64,000 nt of DNA from Oceanicaulis alexandrii DSM 11625 (GTDB taxonomy: Bacteria; Pseudomonadota; Alphaproteobacteria; Caulobacterales; Maricaulaceae): NCBI RefSeq assembly GCF_000420265.1, contig NZ_ATUP01000001.1:1984001-2048000 (forward strand), read 5' to 3'. The position numbers and the translations under genes are program-made. This document shows positions 35,127 through 44,552 of this stretch, one piece after another. The notes under the pieces are model-generated. The model worked only from the letters and a program-made list of their open reading frames with translations. It made no database searches and was not told the origin of the DNA. Within the stretch, counting starts at the first letter, position 1, and each line of letters starts with the position of its first letter.

Positions 35127-35696
35127 TTAAAGCGTGCGAAAGCGTTCGCGTCCATAGACGGCGGCGTATTTTACATACTCCACCATCCAGCGCCGGGCCT
35201 CGTGGCCGCCGCTCCAGGGCGCCGGCGCGGGCACGCCATAGGCGCTCAGGCGCACATCCGGCATGGCCGCCTGCAGCTCTAACAAGGCGCGCGGCATATG
35301 ATAATCGCTGGTGACCACGATCAGATGCTCATAGCCGTGTGACCGCGCCCAGGCGGCGGTCTCGGCGGCATTGCCGATGGTGTCAGACGCTTGCAATCCG
35401 AAATCCACACAGCATTCAAACAGGTCTTCGGACGCGCCGGCGGCGGCGGCGATGTCGGAGGGCGGACTGTCGGGGTTCACCCCTGAAATCAACAAGCGCT
35501 GGCCTGATCCGTCTCGCAACAAGGCGGCGGCTGAGCTGACCCGGTTCGGTCCGCCTGTGAGCACCACAATGGCTTCTGCACGAACCGTCGCCTCGGGCAT
35601 GAAGGTGCGCGCCTGGCGCACGAACAGGGCGAAGCCCACCACATAGGCGGTCAGCAGGATGAAGGCGGCAAGCCTGAAGAACCGTCCGCTGCTCAT
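35127..35696 (-). CDS. YdcF/SanA/ElyC family protein
   Basis: 189 aa from the ATG at 35696, chosen because it forms an ATGA overlap with ftsX; an ATG six bases further upstream is also possible. One N-terminal transmembrane helix, then the DUF218 domain: AEAIVVLTGGPNRVSSAAALL, LISGVNPDSPPSD, AAETAAWARSHGYEHLIVVTSDYHMPRALLEL. The family includes ElyC and SanA, which affect envelope and peptidoglycan-precursor homeostasis. Its position between ftsX and plsC fits an envelope role; the exact activity is unknown. Confidence 0.9.
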   Translation of the reverse strand: MSSGRFFRLAAFILLTAYVVGFALFVRQARTFMPEATVRAEAIVVLTGGPNRVSSAAALLRDGSGQRLLISGVNPDSPPSDIAAAAGASEDLFECCVDFGLQASDTIGNAAETAAWARSHGYEHLIVVTSDYHMPRALLELQAAMPDVRLSAYGVPAPAPWSGGHEARRWMVEYVKYAAVYGRERFRTL

Positions 35697-36595
35697 ATCC
35701 ATCTCGCCTTCAAATCACTGGCGACGGCGGAGCGCGCCGCCAGGGCTGCGATCAGCGCCGCGATCAGGGCGGCCAGGGGCGGGATCAGCAAGGCGCTCCA
35801 GCCCAGCTCCAGCGTGGGGACGAAGAACAAACCGCCTGACGCTGCCCCCGCTTGCGCGAGCCCCAGGGCGGCGAGCGCTGCAGCGGCTGAGCCCGCCAGC
35901 CCTGATTTCAGGCCCAGAAAGAAAAACCGTTCCTGGAACAGGCCGGTGACATAGCGGTCCGGCGCGCCGACCAGATGCAGGGCTTCCGCCACATCCCAGC
36001 GCGCGGCGAGCGAGGCGCGGGCGGCGAACGCGACCACGGCGGCGGCGGCGACCGTCAACAGCAGCACCAGTCCCAGCGCAAAATAGCGCACGGCGTTGGC
36101 GGCGCGCTGCACCGCATCTTCCCAGCGCTGATGATCATCCACCAGGATCTCATAGGGTTCGTCAGATAACAGGGCTTCAATTGCGCCTGTGGCCGGTGGA
36201 GCCTCGGCGTCGATCTGAACCGCGACCAGACGCGGGATGGGCAGGTCTTCAGGCAAATCCGCCGAGCCAAGCCAGGGGCTGACCAGGCGCTCGGCCTCGG
36301 CCCGATCCAGCGCGGTCACTCCTGTCACGCCGGGCAGGCGGGCGATGGCCTCAGCGGCGGCCACGGCGTCCGCATCCGCGTCCCGCCCATCACCGGGCAG
36401 GATCTGCACCGTGATTTCAGCGGTCAGCTGATCGGTCCAGCCATCCGCGGCGCGCCAGGCGCCTGCCGCGCCAAAGGCGGAGAGGCAGGCGAGAAAGACC
36501 AGGATGGCCGCCACCGCAAACAAGGGCCGGTCTCGCCCCGAATCAGGGGGCAGCAAGGGGGCGACGCGCGGGGATTTGCTCTGCTTTTCACTCAT
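35693..36595 (-). CDS. ftsX: cell division ABC transporter permease FtsX
   Basis: 300 aa with four transmembrane helices: one near residue 25 and three in the C-terminal half (VRYFALGLVLLLTVAAAAVVAFA, FFFLGLKSGLAGSAAAALAALGLA, WSALLIPPLAALIAALIAALAA). A large periplasmic loop follows the first helix (LTAEITVQILPGDGR, LPGVTGVTALDRAEAERLV), as in FtsX. With FtsE it couples ATP hydrolysis to activation of peptidoglycan hydrolases at the septum. The family is weakly conserved; context with ftsE makes the call firm. Confidence 0.93.
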   Translation of the reverse strand: MSEKQSKSPRVAPLLPPDSGRDRPLFAVAAILVFLACLSAFGAAGAWRAADGWTDQLTAEITVQILPGDGRDADADAVAAAEAIARLPGVTGVTALDRAEAERLVSPWLGSADLPEDLPIPRLVAVQIDAEAPPATGAIEALLSDEPYEILVDDHQRWEDAVQRAANAVRYFALGLVLLLTVAAAAVVAFAARASLAARWDVAEALHLVGAPDRYVTGLFQERFFFLGLKSGLAGSAAAALAALGLAQAGAASGGLFFVPTLELGWSALLIPPLAALIAALIAALAARSAVASDLKARWI

Positions 36596-37311
36596 GCGGC
36601 GCGCACCTTGCCCACCAGCCGGCCGTCAGACAGCTCCAGAACCGGGGCGTTCAGGCTGTTGACCAGGGTCAGGTCGTGGGTGGCCATCAGAACGGTTGCG
36701 CCCAGCCGGTTCAGCTCGACGAACAGGCGCAGCAGACGGCGCGCCATTTCCGGGTCCACATTGCCCGTAGGCTCGTCCGCAATCAGAAGATCCGGCTTTG
36801 AGATGACGGCGCGGGCGATGGCAGCGCGCTGTTGTTCGCCGCCTGACAAGGTCGAGGGGAACGCGTCCATACGCTCGCCCAGCCCTACCCAGGCTAGGAG
36901 TTCAGCCACATCCTCGGCATAGGCGGAGCGCGCCTGACCCGCCACACGCAGGGGCAAGGCCACATTGTCAAACACGGTGAGATGGTCGAGCAGGCGGAAA
37001 TCCTGAAACACCACGCCGATTCGCCGACGCAAGGTCGGCAGGGCGTCGCGCGGCAAAAGCGAGGCGTCCCGGCCGAACAGATTGATCAACCCGCGGGACG
37101 GCCGTTCAGCGCGATAAATAAGTCGCAGCAGAGAAGACTTTCCCGCGCCGGACGGACCGGTGAGGAAATGGAAACTTCCGCTTGGTAACTCAAAGCTTAG
37201 GTCGCTGAGCACTTCGGGCCCCCGACCATAGCGCATGCCCACGGAATCAAAGCGCACTGTCGTCTCATTGGCGTGAGCTTCTGGTGTCGTATCGTTCGGG
37301 TTTGAGCTCAT
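36592..37311 (-). CDS. ftsE: cell division ABC transporter ATP-binding protein FtsE
   Basis: 239 aa ABC ATPase. Walker A TGPSGAGKSS (51-60), Q-loop VVFQDFRLLDHLTVFDNVALP, signature LSGGEQQRAAIARA (155-168), Walker B LLIADEPTGNVD and switch His in ATHDLTL. YRAERPSRGLINLFGRD and FQDFRLL are FtsE-like. A roughly 18-residue N-terminal extension precedes the core. It overlaps ftsX by four bases and diverges from the zinc-ribbon gene. Confidence 0.95.
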   Translation of the reverse strand: MSSNPNDTTPEAHANETTVRFDSVGMRYGRGPEVLSDLSFELPSGSFHFLTGPSGAGKSSLLRLIYRAERPSRGLINLFGRDASLLPRDALPTLRRRIGVVFQDFRLLDHLTVFDNVALPLRVAGQARSAYAEDVAELLAWVGLGERMDAFPSTLSGGEQQRAAIARAVISKPDLLIADEPTGNVDPEMARRLLRLFVELNRLGATVLMATHDLTLVNSLNAPVLELSDGRLVGKVRAA

Positions 37312-37379
37312 GGGTCTGGCGTACCGCAGCTTGGCGAGAATTCGAAACTGACTATGCAGGACAAGCGAGGCGTCCGTCC

Positions 37380-38225
37380 ATGATCGTGACCTGTCCCAGC
37401 TGCGAGGCGAAATATCGCGTGGATGCAGCAGCCCTGGCCGCCCGCGGCAATAAGGTGAAGTGCGCCGCGTGCGCGCACTCTTGGGTCGTGGAAGATGAAG
37501 GCCTGACGCTGAACGAACCCGTGGAGCCGAGCTTTGATGTGAGCGAGGCGGCTCCCGAACCCTCTGCTGCGGAGTTTGAAGACGATCCTGCGCCGTCCAT
37601 TCGCGAAAAGCCGGCCGCCGCCGTGCGCGCCCGCGCCGAACAACAGCGCCGCAAGCAAGCCATGGCTGTCGAAGGCGCAGGCTGGGCAGGCGTCGCCGCC
37701 TGTGTGGCTGTCGCCCTGATCAGCGCGGTGATCTTCCGCGTCAATATCGTCCAGACCTGGCCGCGTACCGCTGGCGCCTATGCGGCGGTGGGCATGGACA
37801 TCAATCCCTACGGCCTGGAAGTGGGCATGCTGACCGCCAGCTTTGAAGACGGCGGGCTGTATGTGGAAGGCGTTCTGGAGAACATCACTGGCGGGGAACG
37901 CCCGACCGTGCCGCTGAACGCCCGTGTGCTTGATTCACACGGCGCGGTTCTGAACAGCTGGCCGGTGCAGCTGGAATCTGCGGTTTTGCCGGGCGGCGGC
38001 GCCGAGCGGTTCTACACCAGCCTGGACACCGTGCCCGAGAGCGCTGTGCGGGTTGAGGTGATTATTGCGGAAGCGGGTGTGGCCGATCTCGCAGACGCTC
38101 AGGCGCATGAGGGTGAAACCCACGCTGCGCCAACATCACACGAGACACCGGCTGCAGAAGGCGAACATGGGTTTTCAGATCATGGCCAGCCATCTGCCGA
38201 ACCGCATGCATCCGAGCATCACTGA
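37380..38225 (+). CDS. MJ0042-type zinc-ribbon membrane protein (DUF3426-like)
   Basis: 281 aa from the ATG at 37380 (MIVTCPSCEAKYRVD), the canonical MJ0042 start; an upstream in-frame start is less likely. The zinc ribbon uses Cys5, Cys8, Cys28 and Cys31. An acidic linker follows, then one transmembrane helix (WAGVAACVAVALISAVIF) and a periplasmic DUF3426-like domain (GLEVGMLTASFEDGGLYVEGVLENITGGER), with a His/Glu-rich tail. The function is unknown; it faces ftsE in many alphaproteobacteria, which suggests an envelope or division link. The two starts are about 70 bp apart. Confidence 0.88.
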   Translation: MIVTCPSCEAKYRVDAAALAARGNKVKCAACAHSWVVEDEGLTLNEPVEPSFDVSEAAPEPSAAEFEDDPAPSIREKPAAAVRARAEQQRRKQAMAVEGAGWAGVAACVAVALISAVIFRVNIVQTWPRTAGAYAAVGMDINPYGLEVGMLTASFEDGGLYVEGVLENITGGERPTVPLNARVLDSHGAVLNSWPVQLESAVLPGGGAERFYTSLDTVPESAVRVEVIIAEAGVADLADAQAHEGETHAAPTSHETPAAEGEHGFSDHGQPSAEPHASEHH

Positions 38226-38228
38226 GGC

Positions 38229-40757
38229 TCAGAAACGCTCCAGCAAGCGGTCGATATAATCGAGCTCTTCCTGGGGGCGGCCACGTTCGGCGGCGCGGCG
38301 GCGCAGTTCTTCCAAGATGTCACGGGCGCGCTGGCGCTCGCTTTCACTGGGTAAATTGGTGTCCTGACCTTCAGCAGCGCCGCGGCCGAGCGGATCTGAG
38401 CCCTCGCCGTCTTCGCCCTGGCGCAGTTCTTCTTCCAGCGCCTGGGCTGCGGACTGGGCGGCGCTGCGCAGACCCGCCAGCGCTTCATCCTGTCGCGCCA
38501 GAGCATCCTCGCCATCGCCTTCGCGCAGGGCGCGGGCGGCGTCCTCCATGGCGCGGCGTGCGTCATCGAGCGCCTGACGCGCCTCTTCCCCGGCCTCCCC
38601 GCCGGAGAGTGAATCGTCCACATCGTCCAGGCTGCCGGGCAGGTCTTCTTGCGGCCCGGCCAGATCGCGCAGGCTCGCGCCTCCGCCATTGTCCTGACGC
38701 TCAAAACTCTGGGCGCCATCATCTTCAGGTCCGCCGCCGGGCTCAGCCTCGCCCGGCGCCAGCGGATCAGACAGGGGATCGCGGCCTGTCTCGCCGTTCT
38801 GGCCCTGTTGGCCGTCACGCTGGGCGTTGAAGGTATCCTCCATCAGACCGCGTTGTTCGGTGATGGTTTCGCTCAACTCTTCCAATGCTTCGCGCAGGGC
38901 CTGAGCTGCGGCGCTTTCCCCCTCGCCGTCGCCATCGCCCTGACCCAGGGTCACCTGCATGTTGCGCAGAAGTTCTGCGAGCATGGCCAGAGCCTGTCGC
39001 GAACCTTGCGTATCGCCCAGCTCCGTCGCTTCACGCAGGGCTTCCAGCAATTGCTCGAGCATGTCCGCGCTCATGCCGCCGCCTCCGCCCTCGGCGAAGC
39101 GGCCCGCCTCGGCGGCTTCGCGCATCAGAAGCTGCATATAACGGTCCATGGCCTGCTCGAACGCATCCAGAAGAGCGGAGATTTCGATCTGGTCCGCCCC
39201 ACGCGCCAGCGCATCCGCCAGAGCGCGTTCGGCGGCGGCGAGGGCGGCTTCCGCATCCGCCAGACTGCCCAGTTCCGCACGCAGGGCGATCTCCCACAGA
39301 TCGCTCTCCATATGATCAAGTTCGCCCAACTCACGCGCCCGGCGGACTTCCATCAAGGCGGTCCGGAGTCCCATCCAGACGATGGGATCATCGAAATAGC
39401 GCGGCGGCGCGTCGCTGGCGGCGTTCAGCGCCAGCGCCAGTCGCTGGACTTCATCCGGCGCGCGTTCCAGGCGGCGGCGGGGCTGATCATCGAGAAAGCC
39501 GGTATTGCGCGGCGGTCCGTCGGGCATGGCCGCATAATCGTTTGAGACCTGGAGAAAGCGGCGGCGTTCACTGGCGACAGAGCGCGCCAGCGGATCCAGA
39601 AACACGCGCTGGGGCAGGGTGATCGTCATGTCGCCGCTTTGCCCACGCTGACCGGCGCCGTCGACGCCCGCCAGACGGATCACCACGCGCTCGCCGGCGA
39701 GCGGATCGCGCGACAAGTCGATCTCGGCCAGGCTGAACCCGTCCTCCTCGGAGGGACGGATCTGGCCGGGGCTGATCTCATAGCGCTTGAAGTCTGACAC
39801 GGTCGCGCCGTCGCTGCCCGTTGCTTGGGCGTATTCAAGATAAATCGTCTCCAGCCCGTAATCGTCTTCGGCGACGAATTCGAGTTTCAGCCGGCCTTGT
39901 GCATCGCCTTCGGGTTCCGCGGCGAAGGTCAGACGGGGCGGCGTGTCCTCAATGAGGGTTAGATCGACAGTTTCGCGCAAACGCCCGGCGCGCAGACTGA
40001 TCACGCCATCTGATTGCGGTTCGATGCGCGCCAGCTGTACGCCGTCTGAGAGGGTTTCGGTGCTGGATGGCGCGCCGGAAATGCTGGGCGCGCGGTTCAG
40101 GCCTGCGATGCGGGCGAACAGCACCGAGCCTTCAGGAATCTCCGCGCTGCGCCGGTCGCGCAGGAACAAGGCGGGGCGGTTTGTGTAGTCCGGCGCCTCA
40201 ACCCACAGATCCACGCGCGCATCCTGTCCTCCGCCCGCCAGCAGGCGTGGCGCAAAGGCGTCCGACAGGCGCGGTCCCGCCAGCTCGCCGGACAGGAACG
40301 CGCCGGTGAGCAGAACCAGCATGACGCCGGCGCGCAAACCATAAGGATCAAGTCGGCCCCAGGCCGCTTTCGGGCGACGCGCATGGGCGTGTTCGAGCCG
40401 GGCCTTCATGCGCGCGATGTGCGCGTCCCACAGGGCTGGATCGCCGGACGCCGGAACATCGCGCATAGCCTCGAACGGGCGGTCCGTCAGGCCGCTATCA
40501 TCCTCGATCCGGCGTTCGATTTCGGTCTGGTTCGGCCAGGAAAAGGCAGGCAGGCGCCAGCGGATGAAGGCGGCGGCGCCGCCAAGGGTCAGCGCCAGGC
40601 TGATCAGACGCCATGGATCACCCAGACGCTCGAAAACGCCGAACAGAGCCAGCGCGAGATACAGGCCCAGCAGAGCCGCCGGGCCGATCAGCACCGGGGC
40701 GGCGCGCTCCCATAAAAGCGCGGCGCGGGCTCGGAAGAAGGCGGTGGCGCGTCGCAT
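38229..40757 (-). CDS. TIGR02302/DUF4175 family protein
   Basis: 842 aa, near the family norm. Two N-terminal transmembrane helices (VLIGPAALLGLYLALALFG; PWRLISLALTLGGAAAF), a third near 140 (LRAGVMLVLLTGAFLSGEL), then a beta-rich extracytoplasmic part (LWVEAPDYTNRPALFLRD). A long acidic, Gln/Gly/Arg-rich helical region runs to the C-terminus (QALREALEELSETITEQRG; DDARRAMEDAARALREGDG). The ending LEELRRRAAERGRPQEELDY fits the family, whose function is unknown. It is convergent with the zinc-ribbon gene, 3 bases apart, and downstream of argH-lptM. Confidence 0.9.
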   Translation of the reverse strand: MRRATAFFRARAALLWERAAPVLIGPAALLGLYLALALFGVFERLGDPWRLISLALTLGGAAAFIRWRLPAFSWPNQTEIERRIEDDSGLTDRPFEAMRDVPASGDPALWDAHIARMKARLEHAHARRPKAAWGRLDPYGLRAGVMLVLLTGAFLSGELAGPRLSDAFAPRLLAGGGQDARVDLWVEAPDYTNRPALFLRDRRSAEIPEGSVLFARIAGLNRAPSISGAPSSTETLSDGVQLARIEPQSDGVISLRAGRLRETVDLTLIEDTPPRLTFAAEPEGDAQGRLKLEFVAEDDYGLETIYLEYAQATGSDGATVSDFKRYEISPGQIRPSEEDGFSLAEIDLSRDPLAGERVVIRLAGVDGAGQRGQSGDMTITLPQRVFLDPLARSVASERRRFLQVSNDYAAMPDGPPRNTGFLDDQPRRRLERAPDEVQRLALALNAASDAPPRYFDDPIVWMGLRTALMEVRRARELGELDHMESDLWEIALRAELGSLADAEAALAAAERALADALARGADQIEISALLDAFEQAMDRYMQLLMREAAEAGRFAEGGGGGMSADMLEQLLEALREATELGDTQGSRQALAMLAELLRNMQVTLGQGDGDGEGESAAAQALREALEELSETITEQRGLMEDTFNAQRDGQQGQNGETGRDPLSDPLAPGEAEPGGGPEDDGAQSFERQDNGGGASLRDLAGPQEDLPGSLDDVDDSLSGGEAGEEARQALDDARRAMEDAARALREGDGEDALARQDEALAGLRSAAQSAAQALEEELRQGEDGEGSDPLGRGAAEGQDTNLPSESERQRARDILEELRRRAAERGRPQEELDYIDRLLERF

Positions 40758-40804
40758 GATGTGAAAGCTAGACCGTCAGGCGCGGGTTTGCACGGGGGAA
40801 TGGC

Positions 40805-41002
40805 CTAGCGCGTTTGCTCACTTGCAGTGGGTTCGGGTTCAACCTGTTCAGACGCTTCATCATTCTCATAGGCGCGCTCGTCCGCGGTGCGTTCGTCCGC
40901 GCCCCAGAAGGGCGGCGGGCGTTCAAGATCGCCGCGAATGCCGCACCCGGACAGCACCAGAGCCGCCGCGAAGCCCAGAAAGGCGAGGGTCAGTCGTTTC
41001 AT
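40805..41002 (-). CDS. lptM: small lipoprotein LptM (YifL-like)
   Basis: 65 aa lipoprotein. The lipobox LVLSGC (Cys20) is followed at once by [14 protein letters not shown], the LptM hallmark (CGxxGPL/DLxxP). The tail is acidic and disordered. LptM binds the LptDE translocon and aids disulfide maturation of LptD. It overlaps argH by four bases, the common argH-lptM order. The lysA gene that often follows in this group is absent here. Confidence 0.85.
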   Translation of the reverse strand: MKRLTLAFLGFAAALVLSGCGIRGDLERPPPFWGADERTADERAYENDEASEQVEPEPTASEQTR

Positions 41003-42453
41003 GCCGTCTCTCCATCATCGCCGCTGGCATAGAGGTCCAGCTCGAATTCGAAATGCTCCTGCCAGGCTTTCACCTGTTCCATAACCCGGACCGGGGCCGT
41101 GCCGCCATAGCTGGTGCGGCTTTCCATCGAGGCGCGGGCGGACAGGACCGAGAAGACCCGGTCGTCGATCTTCGGCTCGATGGCCTGATAGTCTGATAGC
41201 GGCAAATCCTTCAGCGGCAGGCCCTTGGCTTCGGCGGCCTTCACGGCCGAGCCCGACACATGGTGGGCGTCGCGGAAGGGCATGCCCAGCTCACGCACCA
41301 GCCAGTCGGCGAGATCCGTGGCGTCGGAATAGGATTCCCCCGCCGCCGCTTCCAGCGTCTCGCGATTAAAGCTCAGATCGGCCGCCATGCCGGTCATCGC
41401 CGCGATGGCGAGCGCCAGATCGTCGAATGCATCGAAGACGAGCTGTTTGTCTTCCTGCATGTCCTTGGAATAGGCGAGCGGCAGACCCTTGCAGACGATA
41501 ATCAGGCCTTGCAGCGCGCCAGAAATCCGGCCCGGCTTGGCGCGCACCAGCTCGGCGGCGTCCGGGTTGCGCTTTTGCGGCATGATCGAGCTGCCGGTGG
41601 AGAAGGCGTCCGTCAGCTGGGCGAAGCCGAACCGCCCCGACGTCCAGAGCACGATTTCCTCGGCGAAGCGCGACAGGTTCACCGCCGTGATGGCGGCGGC
41701 GGCCAGAGCCTCCAGCGCGAAGTCGCGCGAGGAGACCGCGTCCAGCGAGTTCGCCATCGGCACGTCAAAGCCAAGCGCGGCGGCGGTCATGCTGCGATCA
41801 ATCGGGAAGGCGGTCCCCGCCAGCGCCGCAGCGCCCAGCGGACTTTCATTCAGACGATCACGGGCGTCCAGAAGCCTACCCCGGTCGCGTTCCGCCGCTT
41901 CGACCCAGCACAGAAGGTGGTGGCCCAGAGAAATCGGTTGCGCGGTCTGAAGATGGGTGAAGCCCGGCATGACCCAGTCGGCATGGGCTTCGGCCTGTTT
42001 GACCAGCGCTTCCTGGTAAGCGCGCAGGCCCTGGGCGGCGTCATCGAGCGCGCCGCGCAGCCACAGCCGGAAATCGGTGGCGACCTGATCATTGCGCGAA
42101 CGCGCGGTGTGAAGTCGTCCCGCAGGCGCGCCGATTTTCTCTCTCAGCGCCGCCTCGATATTCATGTGGACGTCTTCAAGCTCGGGCTTCCACTCAAACT
42201 CACCGGCGATGATGTCATCACGGATGGCGATGAGGCCGGACGAGATGGCATGCTCGTCTTCGCTTGAAATCACGCCGCAGGCGGCCAACATCCGGGCATG
42301 GGCGAGGGATCCGGCGATATCCTGTTCAAAAAGTCGTTTGTCCACGTCCACAGACGCATTGATCGCTTGCATCACGGCGGAAGGTCCGGCGTTAAATCGG
42401 CCGCCCCAGATGCCGCTAGCTTTTGCGTTCTGGGATTTTACATCTTCGGTCAT
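40999..42453 (-). CDS. argH: argininosuccinate lyase
   Basis: 484 aa of the fumarase/aspartase superfamily. Near the N-terminus are [18 protein letters not shown] and [19 protein letters not shown]. The signature [18 protein letters not shown] holds the catalytic Ser loop, and [16 protein letters not shown] lies near the end. It splits argininosuccinate to arginine and fumarate. It diverges from tlpA across 57 bp, the standard alphaproteobacterial pairing. Confidence 0.97.
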   Translation of the reverse strand: MTEDVKSQNAKASGIWGGRFNAGPSAVMQAINASVDVDKRLFEQDIAGSLAHARMLAACGVISSEDEHAISSGLIAIRDDIIAGEFEWKPELEDVHMNIEAALREKIGAPAGRLHTARSRNDQVATDFRLWLRGALDDAAQGLRAYQEALVKQAEAHADWVMPGFTHLQTAQPISLGHHLLCWVEAAERDRGRLLDARDRLNESPLGAAALAGTAFPIDRSMTAAALGFDVPMANSLDAVSSRDFALEALAAAAITAVNLSRFAEEIVLWTSGRFGFAQLTDAFSTGSSIMPQKRNPDAAELVRAKPGRISGALQGLIIVCKGLPLAYSKDMQEDKQLVFDAFDDLALAIAAMTGMAADLSFNRETLEAAAGESYSDATDLADWLVRELGMPFRDAHHVSGSAVKAAEAKGLPLKDLPLSDYQAIEPKIDDRVFSVLSARASMESRTSYGGTAPVRVMEQVKAWQEHFEFELDLYASGDDGETA

Positions 42454-42510
42454 GGGCGATGCGTCCTTGGGCGGGGTTCTGAAGCGGAACCGGTAGGAAA
42501 GAGGGTCGCT

Positions 42511-43104
42511 ATGAAAGCGCCGAGTTTGAAAACAGGCATTCTCACAGTCGGCGCGATTGGCGTTGCTGGCATCCTATACGTCATTTCCAGCGCGCTTGTC
42601 AGTTCCACCCATGGTCCGCTCGACAGTTTTGCAACCGGCGAAATGTCAAAGTTTCGCACCGTGCCTGAAGCGCCCGAGCAGCCGCGCAACACGCTGATCA
42701 CCGGCGAAGGCGATGAGATCACCCTGGCCGACATGCGCGGCAAGATCCTGCTGGTCAATTTCTGGGCGACCTGGTGCGCGCCCTGCGTTGTCGAAATGCC
42801 CTATCTCAATGAGCTGCAGGGGGCGTATGGCTCAGATGATTTTGAGGTGGTGACCATCTCCATGGATCGCCGGATCGAAGAGCCGCAGGCGTTTTTCGAA
42901 GAGTATGAGCTTGATCATCTGAACTTTTATTTTGATCCGGGCATGAGCATCGCCTTCGGCGTCATGGGCAGCGCCAATCGCGGCCTGCCGCTGACCATTC
43001 TGTATGATCGCAACGGCGTCGAGATCGGCCGCGTTGCGGGCGAGGCGGAATGGAACAGCCCGGACGCCTACGCCCTGATCGAGGCGGCGCTGGAGCGGTA
43101 TTAA
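42511..43104 (+). CDS. tlpA: TlpA-type thioredoxin-like disulfide reductase
   Basis: 197 aa from the ATG at 42511, with AGGAAAGAGGG just upstream. An N-terminal signal-anchor ([20 protein letters not shown]) is followed by the thioredoxin fold with active site [20 protein letters not shown] (CxxC = CAPC) and the cis-Pro strand [12 protein letters not shown]. The region near [19 protein letters not shown] has the TlpA insertion. It acts in the periplasm, reducing thiols for cytochrome c or copper-site assembly. It diverges from argH. Confidence 0.92.
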   Translation: MKAPSLKTGILTVGAIGVAGILYVISSALVSSTHGPLDSFATGEMSKFRTVPEAPEQPRNTLITGEGDEITLADMRGKILLVNFWATWCAPCVVEMPYLNELQGAYGSDDFEVVTISMDRRIEEPQAFFEEYELDHLNFYFDPGMSIAFGVMGSANRGLPLTILYDRNGVEIGRVAGEAEWNSPDAYALIEAALERY

Positions 43105-43174
43105 CCCGCATTCACTTGCCTTTTGCGCGATAGAGCGTCCCCAATGAGGTTTTCAGTCTGGGGAGGACGGTCTC

Positions 43175-43675
43175 ATGAAAAACCTGTTGATCGCTGGCGC
43201 GGGTGTCGCAGCACTGAGCTGGGTCATGCCCGCGCACGCTCAGGAGACGCCCGGCGAGGCCGTTGAGGCGCTCTATGAGGTGATATCCGGTCCGGTGGGG
43301 GAGCCGCGGGACTGGGAGCGTTTTCGGACGATGTTCCTGGACGGCGCGCAGATGACCGTGCTGGCGCCTATGCCCGAAGGCGAGGAGCGCGTGGTGACGC
43401 TGACTGTCGAGGAGTATGTCAGCCGCAATGCTGAGCGTCTGTCCGAGATGGGGTTCACCGAAGCTGAAACCCGTCGACAGACCCATGTCTATGGCGGCCT
43501 CGCCACAATTCTCAGCGCCTATGAAGCGACCCGTTCGGATACGGGCGAGACCTTTGCGACCGGCGTGAACACCATCGTGCTGGCGCGCGAAGAGGGCGTG
43601 TGGAAAGTTGCGAGCCTGGCCTGGCGGTCTGAAACCGAAGACTGGCCGGTTGAGCGAGCATTCGAGGCGCAATGA
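43175..43675 (+). CDS. secreted NTF2/SnoaL-like small protein
   Basis: 166 aa. Signal peptide (IAGAGVAALSWVMPAHAQ) then a single compact domain with an NTF2/DUF4440-like pattern: PGEAVEALYEVISGPVGEPRDWERF, a central VTLTVEEYVSRNAERL, and strands ending NTIVLAREEGVWKVASLAW. The ligand or enzyme activity is unknown. The last 17 residues plus stop are mirrored in a decayed form at 44247-44300, past the next gene. It overlaps the downstream membrane-protein gene by four bases (ATGA). Confidence 0.75.
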   Translation: MKNLLIAGAGVAALSWVMPAHAQETPGEAVEALYEVISGPVGEPRDWERFRTMFLDGAQMTVLAPMPEGEERVVTLTVEEYVSRNAERLSEMGFTEAETRRQTHVYGGLATILSAYEATRSDTGETFATGVNTIVLAREEGVWKVASLAWRSETEDWPVERAFEAQ

Positions 43676-44244
43676 CACACTCACAAGATATTGCAGCGGC
43701 TGAGGCTCTGTTTGATCAGGCCCAGAAACAGCATGGTGTATTGGCTATCCTTCGTTCAGCGTTGAACCTCGGCGCTCTGATCGGCTTCAACGGCAGAACG
43801 CGCAATAATCGCGTGAAGGCTCTACGGCGCTCAAACCAGTCAAAGATGTTGGCGCAAGGGCTGTCAGGCCTGGGGGCCGCGGGGCTGTCTTATTTCAATG
43901 GACTGGCGGTTGTGAACAAGGAGCAGGCCGAGGCGGCGTTCCGGTATACGGCCATCGTCAATTTCACGGCGCCCATCACGGTTCTCGTGATCTTCAACCA
44001 GATCATCGAGGGCGGGCTCATGGGTGTGTTTGAGACGGCCTCGGAGTTCGATAGTTGGAAATTCGCCGCGTTGGCGGCGTCCTTCATGACCGTTGTGATC
44101 GGCGTGATTTCCTATGCCTATATCGGCGCCCAGATGGCTCGGGACATCCTGCACCTGACCACTCTGGAACAGGCGCGACGAGGCGGCTTCAGCGCAGCTG
44201 CGCCAGACGAGGATGACGGGATGGTCGAGCCGGCCGATCTGTAG
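43672..44244 (+). CDS. membrane protein of unknown function
   Basis: 190 aa. A cytosolic, basic N-terminal region (residues 1-55) is followed by two or three hydrophobic segments: LSGLGAAGLSYFNGLAVV, YTAIVNFTAPITVLVIFNQIIEGGLMGVF and FAALAASFMTVVIGVISYAYIGAQMA. It ends in an acidic tail. No domain is recognised. It begins inside the stop of the secreted protein gene and ends just before a fragment homologous to that gene's 3' end, so it lies inside a rearranged locus. Confidence 0.7.
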   Translation: MTHSQDIAAAEALFDQAQKQHGVLAILRSALNLGALIGFNGRTRNNRVKALRRSNQSKMLAQGLSGLGAAGLSYFNGLAVVNKEQAEAAFRYTAIVNFTAPITVLVIFNQIIEGGLMGVFETASEFDSWKFAALAASFMTVVIGVISYAYIGAQMARDILHLTTLEQARRGGFSAAAPDEDDGMVEPADL

Positions 44245-44246
44245 TC

Positions 44247-44300
44247 TGGCGTCCAGAAACAGAAGGCTGGCCGGTCGAGCGCGCGTTCTCGGCGCTTTAG
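44247..44300 (+). pseudogene. decayed 3' end of a second copy of the 166-aa secreted protein gene
   Basis: The 18 codons read WRPETEGWPVERAFSAL plus stop, against WRSETEDWPVERAFEAQ plus stop at 43622-43675. By my count 40 of 54 bases and 13 of 17 residues agree, and most differences are at third positions. There is no start codon or upstream continuation; the membrane-protein gene occupies that place. It is a remnant of a tandem paralogue or of a rearrangement. Confidence 0.7.
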
Positions 44301-44303
44301 CGT

Positions 44304-44552
44304 CTAGTCCTCGGGCGTGTCGGAAGGCGCTTCGGAGGGACCGGGCACGTAATCGAGAATGTCGCCGGGTTTGCAGTCAAGATACTCGCACATCATCTCG
44401 AGATTCTTGAACCGGATGCCCTTCAGCTTGCCGGACTTGAACAGGGACAGGCTGGTTTCGGTCAGGCCCAGATGTTTGGCGAGATCCTTGGACTTCACCT
44501 TCCGTTTGGCCAGCATGACGTCGAGATTGATGATCAGGGGCATGGCGGTCAC
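44304..44552 (-). CDS. small Cro/C1-type HTH regulator
   Basis: 82 aa. The XRE helix-turn-helix spans residues about 13-68: INLDVMLAKRKVKSKDLAKH, TETSLSLFKSGKLKGIRFKNLEMMCEYLDCKPGDILDY. It is close to the YozG-type short regulators usually encoded with DUF2975 proteins. The GTG at 44552 overlaps the DUF2975 stop; an ATG at 44543 is an alternative. It probably binds the palindrome upstream of its own operon. Confidence 0.9.
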   Translation of the reverse strand: MTAMPLIINLDVMLAKRKVKSKDLAKHLGLTETSLSLFKSGKLKGIRFKNLEMMCEYLDCKPGDILDYVPGPSEAPSDTPED

